The notes below the pieces were generated by a model. It worked only from the letters and a program-made list of their open reading frames with translations. It ran no database searches and was not told where the DNA came from. A DNA stretch of 64,000 bases from JAHBNG01 sp039028975 (GTDB lineage Bacteria > Chloroflexota > Anaerolineae > Caldilineales > Caldilineaceae). This document shows positions 1 to 9,000 of this stretch, piece by piece (position 1 is the stretch's first letter; every line of letters starts with the position of its first letter). The stretch spans positions 3,164-67,163 of the forward strand of contig JBCCHB010000090.1 of assembly GCA_039028975.1 (NCBI GenBank), written 5' to 3'. Made by a program: the position numbers and the translations under genes.

Positions 1-1
1 T

Positions 2-1117
2 ACTTCGACCCTTGTCAATCGATTATGGAACTATTTTCTACGTAAGAATTGGATCAGGATAGCGGATGCCCTAATAAACTTCTTTTTGCGGCTTTGGGTT
101 GTCCCCGTTGTCGAAGTGCTAGAGACGACTGGCTACCTCAACAAGCTAGAGCAGATCAGGCCGGACATGCTGATCTGTACCTACGATGCATTTGGTAAAG
201 TTCTGGGTACATATGCTCGAGAAAAAGGGGTTCCCTTTTATCTGGTATTGACGGAAATCTCGGTCTTTATTGACTTAGTCAATCCAGAGGCGACACATAT
301 CTGCTACTTCCCTGAGACAATCAACGCCATTCACAGCTTTGATTTTACGACAACCTACTTTACCAAACGACTGGATCGCCAAAGTTCACTCTCGGACAAA
401 GTTCGGTATGTGTTAGGCATGTATCGGGATTATGCATTGGGTAACGGTCGTCGGACTATCTTTCGCAACATTGACGTAAGACACCCCGAACAGAATGACG
501 CAACGGCGATTGCGGTAGGCCCCTTGGTTGAAGCCAAGTACTACGTCACCCAAAACAGATCCGAGAACAGAACAAAATTGATGATTGCACAAGATCAGCC
601 CTGTCTCTTGATAATCAGTGGCAGCATAGGGGGTGCGTTCATTGATGAAACGGTGCGCATTTTTCAAGCAGCGGTCCAGAACCCACTGACGATTTTGGCG
701 GTCTGTGGTCATGATCACGAGACCTTGCGTCGCGTAGAGGCTCTGCAAAATGTCAATCCGTCGGTTAATGTTATCCCCTTGGGCTTTGTGGACAATCTAG
801 AGGAACTTTATAGTGCGAGTGATGTCGTTGTGGCCCGCCCTTCTGCCGGCGTACTATTGGAAGCATTGCGTTGTCATTCGCCACTGATTACGGCGGCTCA
901 GGCTACGGCAAATGACTTGGGAAGCATTGCGTACATTCAAAGACACCAGTTGGGTGAAGTCTATGAGCACCCGAGCGATGCTCCTCGCCTCTTCTACCAG
1001 ATTATAGATAGGCATCAGCACTATGTGAATAATATCAGTGAGCGTATAAAATCATACCCGTCAGATTCGGCTACGTTAGCCAGTCATATCCGAGAGATCA
1101 TCAGTAGTCCACTTTGA
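2..1117 (+). CDS. Glycosyltransferase, MurG/MGDG-synthase-like (5' end outside window)
   Basis: The frame is open from base 2 with no stop, so the gene begins upstream of the window; the TTG at 86 is only an internal codon. The visible 371 residues match the GT28/GT-B layout: an acceptor-side half with 'PDMLICTYDAFG', then a C-terminal nucleotide-sugar half with 'LLIISGSIGG', 'VIPLGFVDN' and 'DVVVARPSAGVLLEAL', which resemble the MurG/diacylglycerol glucosyltransferase donor-binding loops. In the family such enzymes transfer a sugar from a UDP-sugar to a lipid or polyprenol at the membrane. The acceptor cannot be told. The stop overlaps the possible early start of the next gene, so the two may be co-transcribed. 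A nucleotide-sugar 2-epimerase-like member is a less likely alternative. Confidence 0.72.
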   Translation, partial: TSTLVNRLWNYFLRKNWIRIADALINFFLRLWVVPVVEVLETTGYLNKLEQIRPDMLICTYDAFGKVLGTYAREKGVPFYLVLTEISVFIDLVNPEATHICYFPETINAIHSFDFTTTYFTKRLDRQSSLSDKVRYVLGMYRDYALGNGRRTIFRNIDVRHPEQNDATAIAVGPLVEAKYYVTQNRSENRTKLMIAQDQPCLLIISGSIGGAFIDETVRIFQAAVQNPLTILAVCGHDHETLRRVEALQNVNPSVNVIPLGFVDNLEELYSASDVVVARPSAGVLLEALRCHSPLITAAQATANDLGSIAYIQRHQLGEVYEHPSDAPRLFYQIIDRHQHYVNNISERIKSYPSDSATLASHIREIISSPL

Positions 1118-1161
1118 AATGGCAAGCACAACTAGCCAATACATCCAAAGGAGCTAAGTTT

Positions 1162-1944
1162 ATGTCCGCAAATCAACTGTCAAATCGCCCATTATTAATC
1201 TCTGTTGCCCAGTATGAAGACGAGTTAAAGTCCGACGAATGCACGGTCTTTGATGTTATAGAAACCGCCCATCGCTTGGGCGCTGACGGCGTAGAACTGC
1301 GTCGCGAGACATGGATTAACTGGCAGGGTGAGCTAGAGAAGGCCCGCGCGCGTGGCCAAGAGCTGGGCCTGCTGGTGACGTACGCTACCCACGTTACCCT
1401 GTTTAGCGAGGATGAAGCGGGGCAGGAGGTGCTGCGGGGCGATATCGATGCAGCCAGCACGCTTGGTTCACCTATCTTACGGGTCTTTCAAGGTCCAGCA
1501 CCCGCCAGCGATGATGCTCCACAGTGGGATGCCGCCCGCAAGGTGATCAGCTATGCGGCGACCAAGGATGTGATCGTTGCCCTGGAAAACTATGTCGGAA
1601 TGCCTGGCGGGACTTTGGCCGAAATTACCCGTGTACTCAGGTTGATTGATGCTCCAGCCTTAGGCACAAACATTGACATCGGCAACTACCACGCCCGAAA
1701 TGAAGACATTGTCAACGCCATCCGTACCGTAGGTAGCCGTGCGGTCTCTGCCCACATCAAAGATAAAGCTGCAGATCCCAACGAGCCGCCCACCTACCTG
1801 GGCGCGGGCGTGCTGCCCTTGGCTGCGATTTTAGCGGAATTAGACAAACTGCCGCAGCCCATCATTTGCTGCTTCGAGTTTCGTGGTGGTGGCGATCCCG
1901 AGGGTCGTATCCAGAAGAGCTTGGCTTTTTTACGTAATAGGTAG
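1162..1944 (+). CDS. Sugar phosphate isomerase/epimerase family TIM barrel (AP_endonuc_2)
   Basis: Protein of 260 residues. I chose ATG 1162 because AAAGGAG lies at 1147-1153 with 8 nt spacing; the in-frame TTG at 1114 would add 16 residues without a ribosome site. The sequence has the xylose-isomerase-like TIM barrel pattern: 'AHRLGADGVELRRE' (strand with metal-site Glu), 'VALENYVGMPGG' (Glu ligand), 'ALGTNIDIGNY' (Asp), 'SAHIKDKAADP' (His and Lys) and 'IICCFEFRGGGDP' (Glu). These fit the divalent-metal site of the family, which interconverts keto sugars or sugar derivatives in the cytoplasm. The substrate is not predictable. It follows the glycosyltransferase at short distance and ends before a strong hairpin at 2152. 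Confidence 0.8.
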   Translation: MSANQLSNRPLLISVAQYEDELKSDECTVFDVIETAHRLGADGVELRRETWINWQGELEKARARGQELGLLVTYATHVTLFSEDEAGQEVLRGDIDAASTLGSPILRVFQGPAPASDDAPQWDAARKVISYAATKDVIVALENYVGMPGGTLAEITRVLRLIDAPALGTNIDIGNYHARNEDIVNAIRTVGSRAVSAHIKDKAADPNEPPTYLGAGVLPLAAILAELDKLPQPIICCFEFRGGGDPEGRIQKSLAFLRNR

Positions 1945-2151
1945 TTGAGCGGGAAATATTCTCGCGACTGGAATGGTTAAGGCCGTTGAGATCGTTACAG
2001 CTACGCCCGATGAGTCGTTGATAGACATTGCTACCTTACTTCAGGGAGATCGATGTCTCTGCCGACACAACTATCTTTGAGAAAGTGGGGCGCGATATGC
2101 CATCTATATCATCGTAACGTTCGAATCTCGCCACCCAATTTCCCCTAAAAC
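1945..2151. other. Intergenic stretch with possible coding remnant
   Basis: No intact gene. A short in-frame piece from ATG 1975 reads MVKAVEIVTATPDESLIDIA and then breaks; a second frame continues with DVSADTTIFEKVGRD. This may be the eroded remains of a small gene, or chance. No ribosome site is seen. Confidence 0.25.
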
Positions 2152-2188
2152 ACAAATCGAGCTTGCGCAGTGCGCAAGCTCGATTTGT
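2152..2188. terminator. Perfect 18-bp hairpin between convergent genes
   Basis: ACAAATCGAGCTTGCGCA is followed after one base by its exact reverse complement. It sits between the stop of the sugar isomerase gene on the plus strand and the stop at 2208 of the minus-strand secreted-protein gene, so it can serve as a bidirectional terminator. The T-runs on both sides are weak (TTTGTCTAATTGTT and GTTTTAGG). Confidence 0.6.
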
Positions 2189-2207
2189 CTAATTGTTACG
2201 TTTAAAC

Positions 2208-2839
2208 TCATTCCCCGCTACAAGGTGTTGGCGTACCAGGTTGCCACTGAATCCAAAGGCTCGGTGCATTGTGGCCGCTACCTCGATTAAAGGAGCTGGC
2301 GGACCGCTTGCCGTAGCCAGAGATGATAAAGGTCATGGAGTCACCGCTGTCCCATCCGTTGCAGGTAAGAATCTCTTGAATAACCGGCCCAATATTTGGC
2401 GTTCCGTATGTCCTATCTTCCTGCCAGGCGACTACATTATGCCAAGTGGTGCTGGCTGACGTTTTTCGACGACTAGAGATATTCTTCTGATTGAAGGGAC
2501 GGGAGTTGCTGCTATCTTCACCGTGAATGACTAAAGTCGTGGCTTTAGAATCTGAGCTGTCGGCTGTGAAGTATAGAAATGCATGAGAAATCACAGCCCC
2601 CGCGGAATATCAACATTGCGAAACCGTACGCCCACAAGTTGTGGGTTGTTCTTGTTCTCTACCATCTCAATGTCATTGCTGGTAAGATTCACCTGACCAT
2701 ATTGTTCTTCGGCATCGTCATTACCATTTGTAACTTTCACCCATGTAACAGCGCTTGGCTGGGCGTAGACAATGTCACCCGGTAGAAGTAAGTACGTTAG
2801 GAGAAAGAGGGTCAGTACACCTATATTGCGTTTTGTCAT
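2208..2839 (-). pseudogene. Secreted beta-sandwich protein, single-base frameshift
   Basis: Two overlapping minus-strand frames make one protein. The first (2839 to 2591) starts at an ATG behind AAAGGAAA and has a signal peptide (MTKRNIGVLTLFLLTYLLLP, cleavage near VYAQ) and ends 'RFRNVDIPRG'. The second (2594 to 2208) continues 'VISHAFLYFTADSSDSK', 'LVIHGEDSSNSRPF', 'TYGTPNIGPVIQEILTCNGW', 'MTFIISGYGKRSASSFN'. Together they match the beta-sandwich domain seen in secreted proteins of many bacteria (DNRLRE-like, pattern 'VGLRFxNVxIPxGAxI'). Adding one G in the C-run at 2597-2601 on the plus strand restores the joined reading 'PRGAVISHAF'. It is either a recent frameshift mutation or a homopolymer sequencing error; the rest is intact, about 210 residues. 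Confidence 0.72.
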
Positions 2840-3070
2840 ATTTTTTCCTTTTGCTAACTATGGAACAAAGAGCAAATCGGGGGTACTTCCATCATCTCAT
2901 ACCCAATGCCGGATACGCATCCCCCAAATCGTCACTCTACCCGTCACTTTGGGCCGCTCACCCGTCAAAACTGATTTTACTCACTAAAATCGATTGACCC
3001 TCCGTTTCAACCGTGCTAGACTACCCTCACCCAAAGAAAGTAACTATCCTATTCCTGTAAAGATGGTATC

Positions 3071-5659
3071 ATGCCCAGACCAGAACGTCTTCAAATTCTC
3101 GTAGATCTGCGTAAGCAAGTTCGTCCCCGCCTCTCCCAAAAAGCAGCTGCAGCCAAGCTTGGTCTTGATTCCAACCAAGGGCGCAAAACCGTTGGCGACT
3201 GGGAGCTTGGCAAATATGCGCCCAACGAAGGCAATCGTCGTCTCCCATTTATTCACTACTTGTGGGATGCCTTAGGGTTACGACGAGATCCGGTCGAATT
3301 TGAGGCGGTATGGCAAATCCTGGTCGAAGAGTGGGAATGGGAACCCATAAGCGATAAGGAGTGGCGTTCGTTCACCAACATACCACGCCCAGGCCATGAA
3401 ACCCAACAGATGAGCGGCGGTATTACCTTGCCAGTTCCTGAGCCCAAGATAGTTCCAGACGTTCGTAATTTTGTCGGACGTAAAGAGGAATTACGGGCAT
3501 ATACGCAACACCTTACAGAAACAGGGTATGCTGTAATCACTGGACCTGCGGGTGTGGGCAAAACAGCATTGGCCGCTCGTTTGGCTACCCAAACCGCTAC
3601 CAACGAACGCATTTTTTGGCATGTCTGTTATCTTGACTATGACATGAATGCATTCATCTGGGAGCTGGCTGAATTCCTGGCTTGGCGAGGTGAGAATGAA
3701 ATTTGGCATATGCTCCATGCTGCGCTCCAAAGCGGAGCCATGCCACCTGCCACGACCCTATTGGACTACCTCTTCCGGACCCTACGTGGACAAGAGATCC
3801 TTCTCTGCTTTGATGATTTCCACATCATCTATAACGACGCCGGCCAGAAGGGTTTGCTCGATCGGTTGCGTGGAGCTGTCGAATCAGGAGAGATTAAGCT
3901 CATTGTCACGGCACAAATCCCCACCGATTTAGGAGATGGCAATGTTGAACCGTTGATCGGACTAACTTATGAAGATACGTGTCGTTTGCTTAACACCCAA
4001 GGCGTACCGCTCACCGACCCCATTTCACATCAACTCTATTCCACAACAGAGGGGAACGCCGAACTCCTGATTCTTGCCATTCAGTCGTTACAAAAGATCA
4101 CGGATCAGGAGCGGCTCATTCAGCGTTTAGTCAAAACAGAGCAAGTGAAACAGTTCCTCCTCGAAGAGGTAGACAAAACCCTGCACGATGAAGAGCGAAT
4201 GGTCATGTACGGTGTCGCTGCGCTGTTAGGCTTTCCTGGTACGGCTGACGCTATCGAAGAGGTGCTGAATAGCGCCAGCGTTCGTTATACGCTGACCCAT
4301 CTGGTCAATCGGTATCTGCTAGAAGAAGGGCTATTAGAGGATCTATCTGACGAAACCTACAGACAGCACGCTATCGTACAGGCATTCTATTATCAGCTAC
4401 TGGGGAGAAATGAAAAGAAAGAGATGCACCTGCGGGCTGCGGAATACTACGAGCATGAGTCTGATGACATTTTCCAAGCTGCGCTCCATTATCAGCATGC
4501 AAGAGACGTAGAACGGGCGGCACAATTGGCGACAACAAACCTCTTCCATAGCCTGTATCGTGGTCGGGCCCGCCCTTTACGGCAGCTCTTAGAAAAATTT
4601 ACAAAAAGGCAACTGTCTGCCGAATTGTGGGGGGCCATATTGGTAAACCTTGGACACATCTATGAGTTTCTGGAGGAGTGGAAGCTAGCAGTTCAGAGTT
4701 ATGAACAGGCATTCAACCATTTAAGTACATTACCTCAATCTCCAGATGTGCGCCAGTTACAAGTTGATGCATGCCGTGGTGCGGCTATTGCCCTGCGTTC
4801 ACGCACGCCAGAAGAGGCACTCCCTTGGCTTGACAAGGGACTAATGCTGACCGATGGACTTGCCCCCATGCTCGAAGCCGATCTGCTCATTCAGCAAGGA
4901 TTGGTCCTGATTAAAATAGACAATGGCCCCAGGACAGAAGTACAGATTCAAAAAGGGCTATCCTTGCTCGATAATCTGCCCGTTACACCAAGGACAAGTC
5001 TCATCCAGCTGTTGGGTTTGCTCAACTTGGGTATCTATCACTACTATCAAAACAACTTAGATCAAGTGCCAAAGCTATGGGAGCAGGCCCTGGAAATCGC
5101 CCGCCAAACCCAAGATCCCTTCAACCAGCTTTCACTACAGCTTAATCTGGCTGCCCTCTACCAAACCCAAGAAGAGTGGTCCAAGGCCGAAGCCTGTTAT
5201 GAGACAGCCCTAACCATGGCCGATAAGCTAGGGAAATCGCTAGAATCGGCGCGTTTACAGAGCAACCTGGGCGTCATGCATCTAGATAGGGGCAATCAGG
5301 ACGCAGCAGTCGATCACCTGAATCAGGGTCTTAAGCTAGCACGTCAAATTCAACAGGCTGAAATCATCGTTACGAGTCTGACTTACTTAGGCGATCTTCA
5401 CTTGCGTTCTTGCAAGCCAGATCAAGCCTACATCTATTTACAAGAAGCGACCGAGTTGGCCGAAGAGCGTATGTTGTCCTTTCAACTGCCGACTATTGTC
5501 ACTTTATGGGCCGAGTATTATCTACAACAAGAGCAACCGCAAGAGGCACTTCGCCATGCCGAAAAGGCGGTCTCGGACGCCCAGAGGTATGGTGTCAAAA
5601 TGGCCGAAGACCCAGCCCAAGCCATGTTAAATCGCATAAAAAGTCAACTGTCTATCTAA
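3071..5659 (+). CDS. HTH / NB-ARC (STAND) ATPase with TPR tail
   Basis: Protein of 862 residues. Residues about 5-65 look like a Cro/C1-type helix-turn-helix ('LSQKAAAAKLGLDS', 'KTVGDWELGKYAP'). 'NFVGRKEE' (133-140) opens the NTPase, with Walker A GPAGVGKT at 158-165 and Walker B ILLCFDD at 243-249; a winged-helix region follows. From about 500 to the end there are tetratricopeptide repeats ('LVNLGHIYEFLEEWKLAVQS', 'LNLAALYQTQEEWSKAEACY', 'SNLGVMHLDRGNQDAAVDHL'). STAND proteins of this design act as ATP-gated regulators in which ligand sensed by the TPR part opens the ATPase and frees the DNA-binding or output domain. It stands alone, so its target is unknown; a defence role is possible but not shown. 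Confidence 0.85.
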   Translation: MPRPERLQILVDLRKQVRPRLSQKAAAAKLGLDSNQGRKTVGDWELGKYAPNEGNRRLPFIHYLWDALGLRRDPVEFEAVWQILVEEWEWEPISDKEWRSFTNIPRPGHETQQMSGGITLPVPEPKIVPDVRNFVGRKEELRAYTQHLTETGYAVITGPAGVGKTALAARLATQTATNERIFWHVCYLDYDMNAFIWELAEFLAWRGENEIWHMLHAALQSGAMPPATTLLDYLFRTLRGQEILLCFDDFHIIYNDAGQKGLLDRLRGAVESGEIKLIVTAQIPTDLGDGNVEPLIGLTYEDTCRLLNTQGVPLTDPISHQLYSTTEGNAELLILAIQSLQKITDQERLIQRLVKTEQVKQFLLEEVDKTLHDEERMVMYGVAALLGFPGTADAIEEVLNSASVRYTLTHLVNRYLLEEGLLEDLSDETYRQHAIVQAFYYQLLGRNEKKEMHLRAAEYYEHESDDIFQAALHYQHARDVERAAQLATTNLFHSLYRGRARPLRQLLEKFTKRQLSAELWGAILVNLGHIYEFLEEWKLAVQSYEQAFNHLSTLPQSPDVRQLQVDACRGAAIALRSRTPEEALPWLDKGLMLTDGLAPMLEADLLIQQGLVLIKIDNGPRTEVQIQKGLSLLDNLPVTPRTSLIQLLGLLNLGIYHYYQNNLDQVPKLWEQALEIARQTQDPFNQLSLQLNLAALYQTQEEWSKAEACYETALTMADKLGKSLESARLQSNLGVMHLDRGNQDAAVDHLNQGLKLARQIQQAEIIVTSLTYLGDLHLRSCKPDQAYIYLQEATELAEERMLSFQLPTIVTLWAEYYLQQEQPQEALRHAEKAVSDAQRYGVKMAEDPAQAMLNRIKSQLSI

Positions 5660-5681
5660 CCAATCTTTAACCACGATTTTC

Positions 5682-5770
5682 TACTATAGATATCCAGAAA
5701 AAGATTTTCCCGCCGCCCTTCGACAAGCTCAGGGGACAACTGGAAAATCTTTTTCTTAAAGACTATAGTA
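5682..5770. repeat. Palindromic element with nested inverted repeats
   Basis: Outer arms TACTATAG (5682-5689) and CTATAGTA (5763-5770) enclose inner arms AGAAAAAGATTTTCC (5696-5710) and GGAAAATCTTTTTCT (5742-5756). The centre CCCTTCGACAAGCTCAGGGG is itself a dyad of a type common as interspersed repeats. The outer part 'CTATAGAT..CCAGAAAA' resembles the ends of the element at 21606-21720. It lies 23 bp after the STAND gene and could also end its transcript. Confidence 0.6.
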
Positions 5771-5785
5771 CATCATCAACATTAA

Positions 5786-5862
5786 GAATTCGGGTTGGTA
5801 TCTGTTCAGTGAGCACGCCCTCATTCGGTGACCGGCACGGGGCGTGCCTACTGAACCCGAAA
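5786..5862. repeat. Second palindromic REP-like element
   Basis: TTCAGTGAGCACGCCC (5805-5820) pairs with GGGCGTGCCTACTGAA (5840-5855) with two mismatches, and flanking CGGGTT/AACCCG (5791-5796 and 5854-5859) extends the stem. This is a non-coding palindrome of REP/MITE size. With the neighbouring element it fills most of the 400-bp gap before the large secreted-protein gene. Confidence 0.55.
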
Positions 5863-5943
5863 ATTAAAACTTGATGAAGCGCTAGTATAGCGAGGCGCAA
5901 TAGAGACTTACGCCGTATTGGACTAGACACATTGTTTTGTCCA

Positions 5944-6016
5944 TGACTGTCACTTGGCGTCCAAGCGAGCCAAAATTCTCGGACTTGCTGCCAGCCACAT
6001 TCGAGAGTGACAGTCA
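5944..6016 (+). promoter_or_regulatory. Inverted repeat upstream of the FG-GAP protein gene
   Basis: TGACTGTCACT (5944-5954) and AGTGACAGTCA (6006-6016) are perfect 11-bp inverted repeats ending 43 bp before ATG 6060, and a smaller TTGGC/GCCAA stem lies inside. The position fits a structured leader or an operator. The gene has an AACAGGAG ribosome site a few bases before the ATG. Confidence 0.35.
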
Positions 6017-6059
6017 CATATAGACGAACCTATGACCAAAAACACAACAGGAGTTACCA

Positions 6060-9000
6060 ATGTTCCGGCATAACACAATCACAATACGAAGTCTGCTGAT
6101 TGCCCTTGTTGCCTCCAGTTCATTGCTCACCGGGTACCTTATGTTTCTACAATCTGGTGCATTTGCCCAGTCAACTATAGATTCACTCGATGTTCCAACC
6201 CTAGATCAATTCAGCTTGTCGTATACCCAGCCGCGATCTGGACAGGTGAATAGCATGGCTTGGGGGGATATGGATATGGACGGGGATCTTGATCTAGCCC
6301 TCGGCAATGATGGTATAAATCAGCTCTATCGTAACGAGGGTGATGGAACGTTCAGCCTACAGGAGCTGAGTACCGAAACATGGCAAACTGCCCATCTATC
6401 TTGGGGTGATCTAGAGGGAGATGGAGATCTGGACCTGGCCGTAGCTAATCGGGACGCTACAGCTCAGATCTATGTTAATGATGGAACCGGTCAGTTTGAG
6501 ACCATCAGCCTGGGCGAGGATTCATTTGGCATCCAAAAATTTGCTTGGGCTGACCTCAATGGCGACGGATACTTGGACTTGGTTGACCGCTATCAGGATA
6601 ACAATGCCCACGCGCTTGAAATCTTCTGGAATCAGGGAGATGGCACGCTTGTCCAGTCTGACAGCATCTACCATGATTACTTCCTGCTTGATTTTGTGGT
6701 GGGCGAGTTGGATGGAGATGGTGATGTAGATATAGCCATCTGCATTTACTCTGGTGGCTGCCGCCGCTTGCTCAATGATGGCAGTGGTCAATTCGCCATG
6801 TCCGACTGGCACTACGCAACAGAAAGCCTTAGCCTGCATGCTGGTGACGTGGATGGCGACCGAGATCTCGATATTCTCCAGGTGCGCCACTATGAGCCCC
6901 ACAACATTCTCTTTAATGACGCCTCCGCCAGTTTTGTCGAATCTGAATCTGATGTCAACTTTCCTACCGAATTTCGCGGCAAGCCCGCGTTAGGCGACAT
7001 GGATAATGATGGCGACCTTGACATCGTCATTCCCTATGCCTCTCAAAGCAGCTACATCTATCGAAACGACGGTGGGCGGCGCTTCACCCTCTTCCGCTTT
7101 GGCCCAGAAAGAGATGAGGATCGTCTGGCTTCCTGGGCAGATATTGACAATGATCAGGATCTGGATGTCGTTGTCGTCAACAACCTATACGGGTTGGATT
7201 TCTATCGCAATGATTTGAAGAACTTTGTCGTACGCGATACAGACAAAACAGGCACTCAGACAACATCTGTTTCCATTGCTGATTACAACAGTGACGGTTT
7301 TCCAGATATCGCCATAGGCAACTATGGCTCGCCTAATAGGATTTATCAGAACGTTGGTGATGGCTACTTCAACTTTGGCCTAAGCGCCGAGAGCCAGCAG
7401 AGCCAAAATACGACGACTGTCGAATGGGGAGATATGGACGACGATGGGGATTTAGATTTGGCCATTGCCAATCAGGGCCAACCCAACCAAGTCTACCGCA
7501 ATGATGGCAACAATTCCTTTATCCCTATTGAACTGGGTCCAAATCGTTTTGACACATCAAGCATCAACTGGGGTGACATGGATGGCGATGGCGATCTCGA
7601 CCTCGTGGTGGGCAATCGAGATGGCCCCTACGATCCCAACTGTGATTGCTGGCCGGCGCGGACCAATTTCGTCTATCGCAATGACGGAGGCGGCACATTT
7701 ACGCCCTTCACCCTACCCACCGAACGCAAGACAGCAAGCGTGGTCTGGGGAGATATGGACGGCGACGGTGATTTGGATATTGGCGTGGGCAACTACGGCA
7801 TCAATCAAATATATCGCAATGATGGAGATGAGCAGTTTGTTGACCTGGATCTAGGCAGCGAATCTTACCAGACTAGTTCAGTGGATTGGGCAGACATGGA
7901 TGGCGATGGCGATCTCGATCTTGCCGTAGGCAACTATCAGCAGCCCAATCAGGTCTATCGCAACGACGGGGCTGGGAGCTTTACATCCATTCCTTTGGAA
8001 ACGGCTAACAGCACCACGGTCAGCGTTCAATGGACCGATGTCGACGGTGACGCCGATATGGATCTGGTAGTGGGTAATATGGACAGCAATCAGCTCTATC
8101 TAAATCAGGGTAACGGTTTCCTTACCCCTCAGCCACTTCAACCCGAAATTGCCAACACCAGTGACATTGGGGCAAGCGACTTGAATGGCGATGGACGGAT
8201 CGATTTCATTATTGGGACACTGGATATCACGAACTATATTGTACAGAATACGAATGGCACCTTTGAGAATCGCTCACACTTGGGGGCGGAGCTGCGAGCC
8301 ATCGAGGGGATTGCCTGGGGTGACCTGGACGGCGACGGCGATCTCGACTTGGCAACCGGTGGTTTGGGGCACCGCACAAACTACGTTAACAATGGCGATG
8401 GCTCCTTCCATCTTGTCAATTTAGATGCAGATTATCTGGGAACCAAGAGTGTTGCTTGGGGTGATATGGATGGCGACTATGACCTGGACTTGGCCATTGG
8501 TAACAGCGGTTTTGAGGACGCTGGCGAGGTGAACCATATCTATGTCAATATGGGAGACCTGAATTTCACCCGGGTTGAGATTGGGCCAGAGGGCCGCTGC
8601 ACGACCAGCGTTGCTTGGGGCGATCTCGATCGAGATGGCGATCTGGATCTGGCTGTTGGCAATGGCCGTGTGGAAACGAGTAATGTTTGTGCCGCCGAAT
8701 ACCGCAACCAACTCTATTTCAACCAAGGGAATGGCACTTTTACTCCGACTGACATTGAAGGGGAAGGGCACAACACGCAAAGCATCGCCTTGGGCGACAT
8801 TGATAGTGATGGCGATCTGGATGTGGCCGTTGCCAATAGAGGTACCCCGAATCAGATCTTCATCAATAATGGTGTAGGAGAATTCGCTCCACAGAAACTG
8901 GAAGCAGCCGGGCGCAACAGCCAAAGCATTGACCTGGGAGATATTGACGGTGATGGGGATCTAGACATGGTGGTGGGGACCGAAACGAGCATTCTGGCCT

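Noticed and set aside
2119..2148. tRNA-like 3' end (GTTCGAATCTCGCCACCCA)
   Set aside because: The T-stem does not pair, no acceptor partner occurs upstream and no cloverleaf can be drawn.
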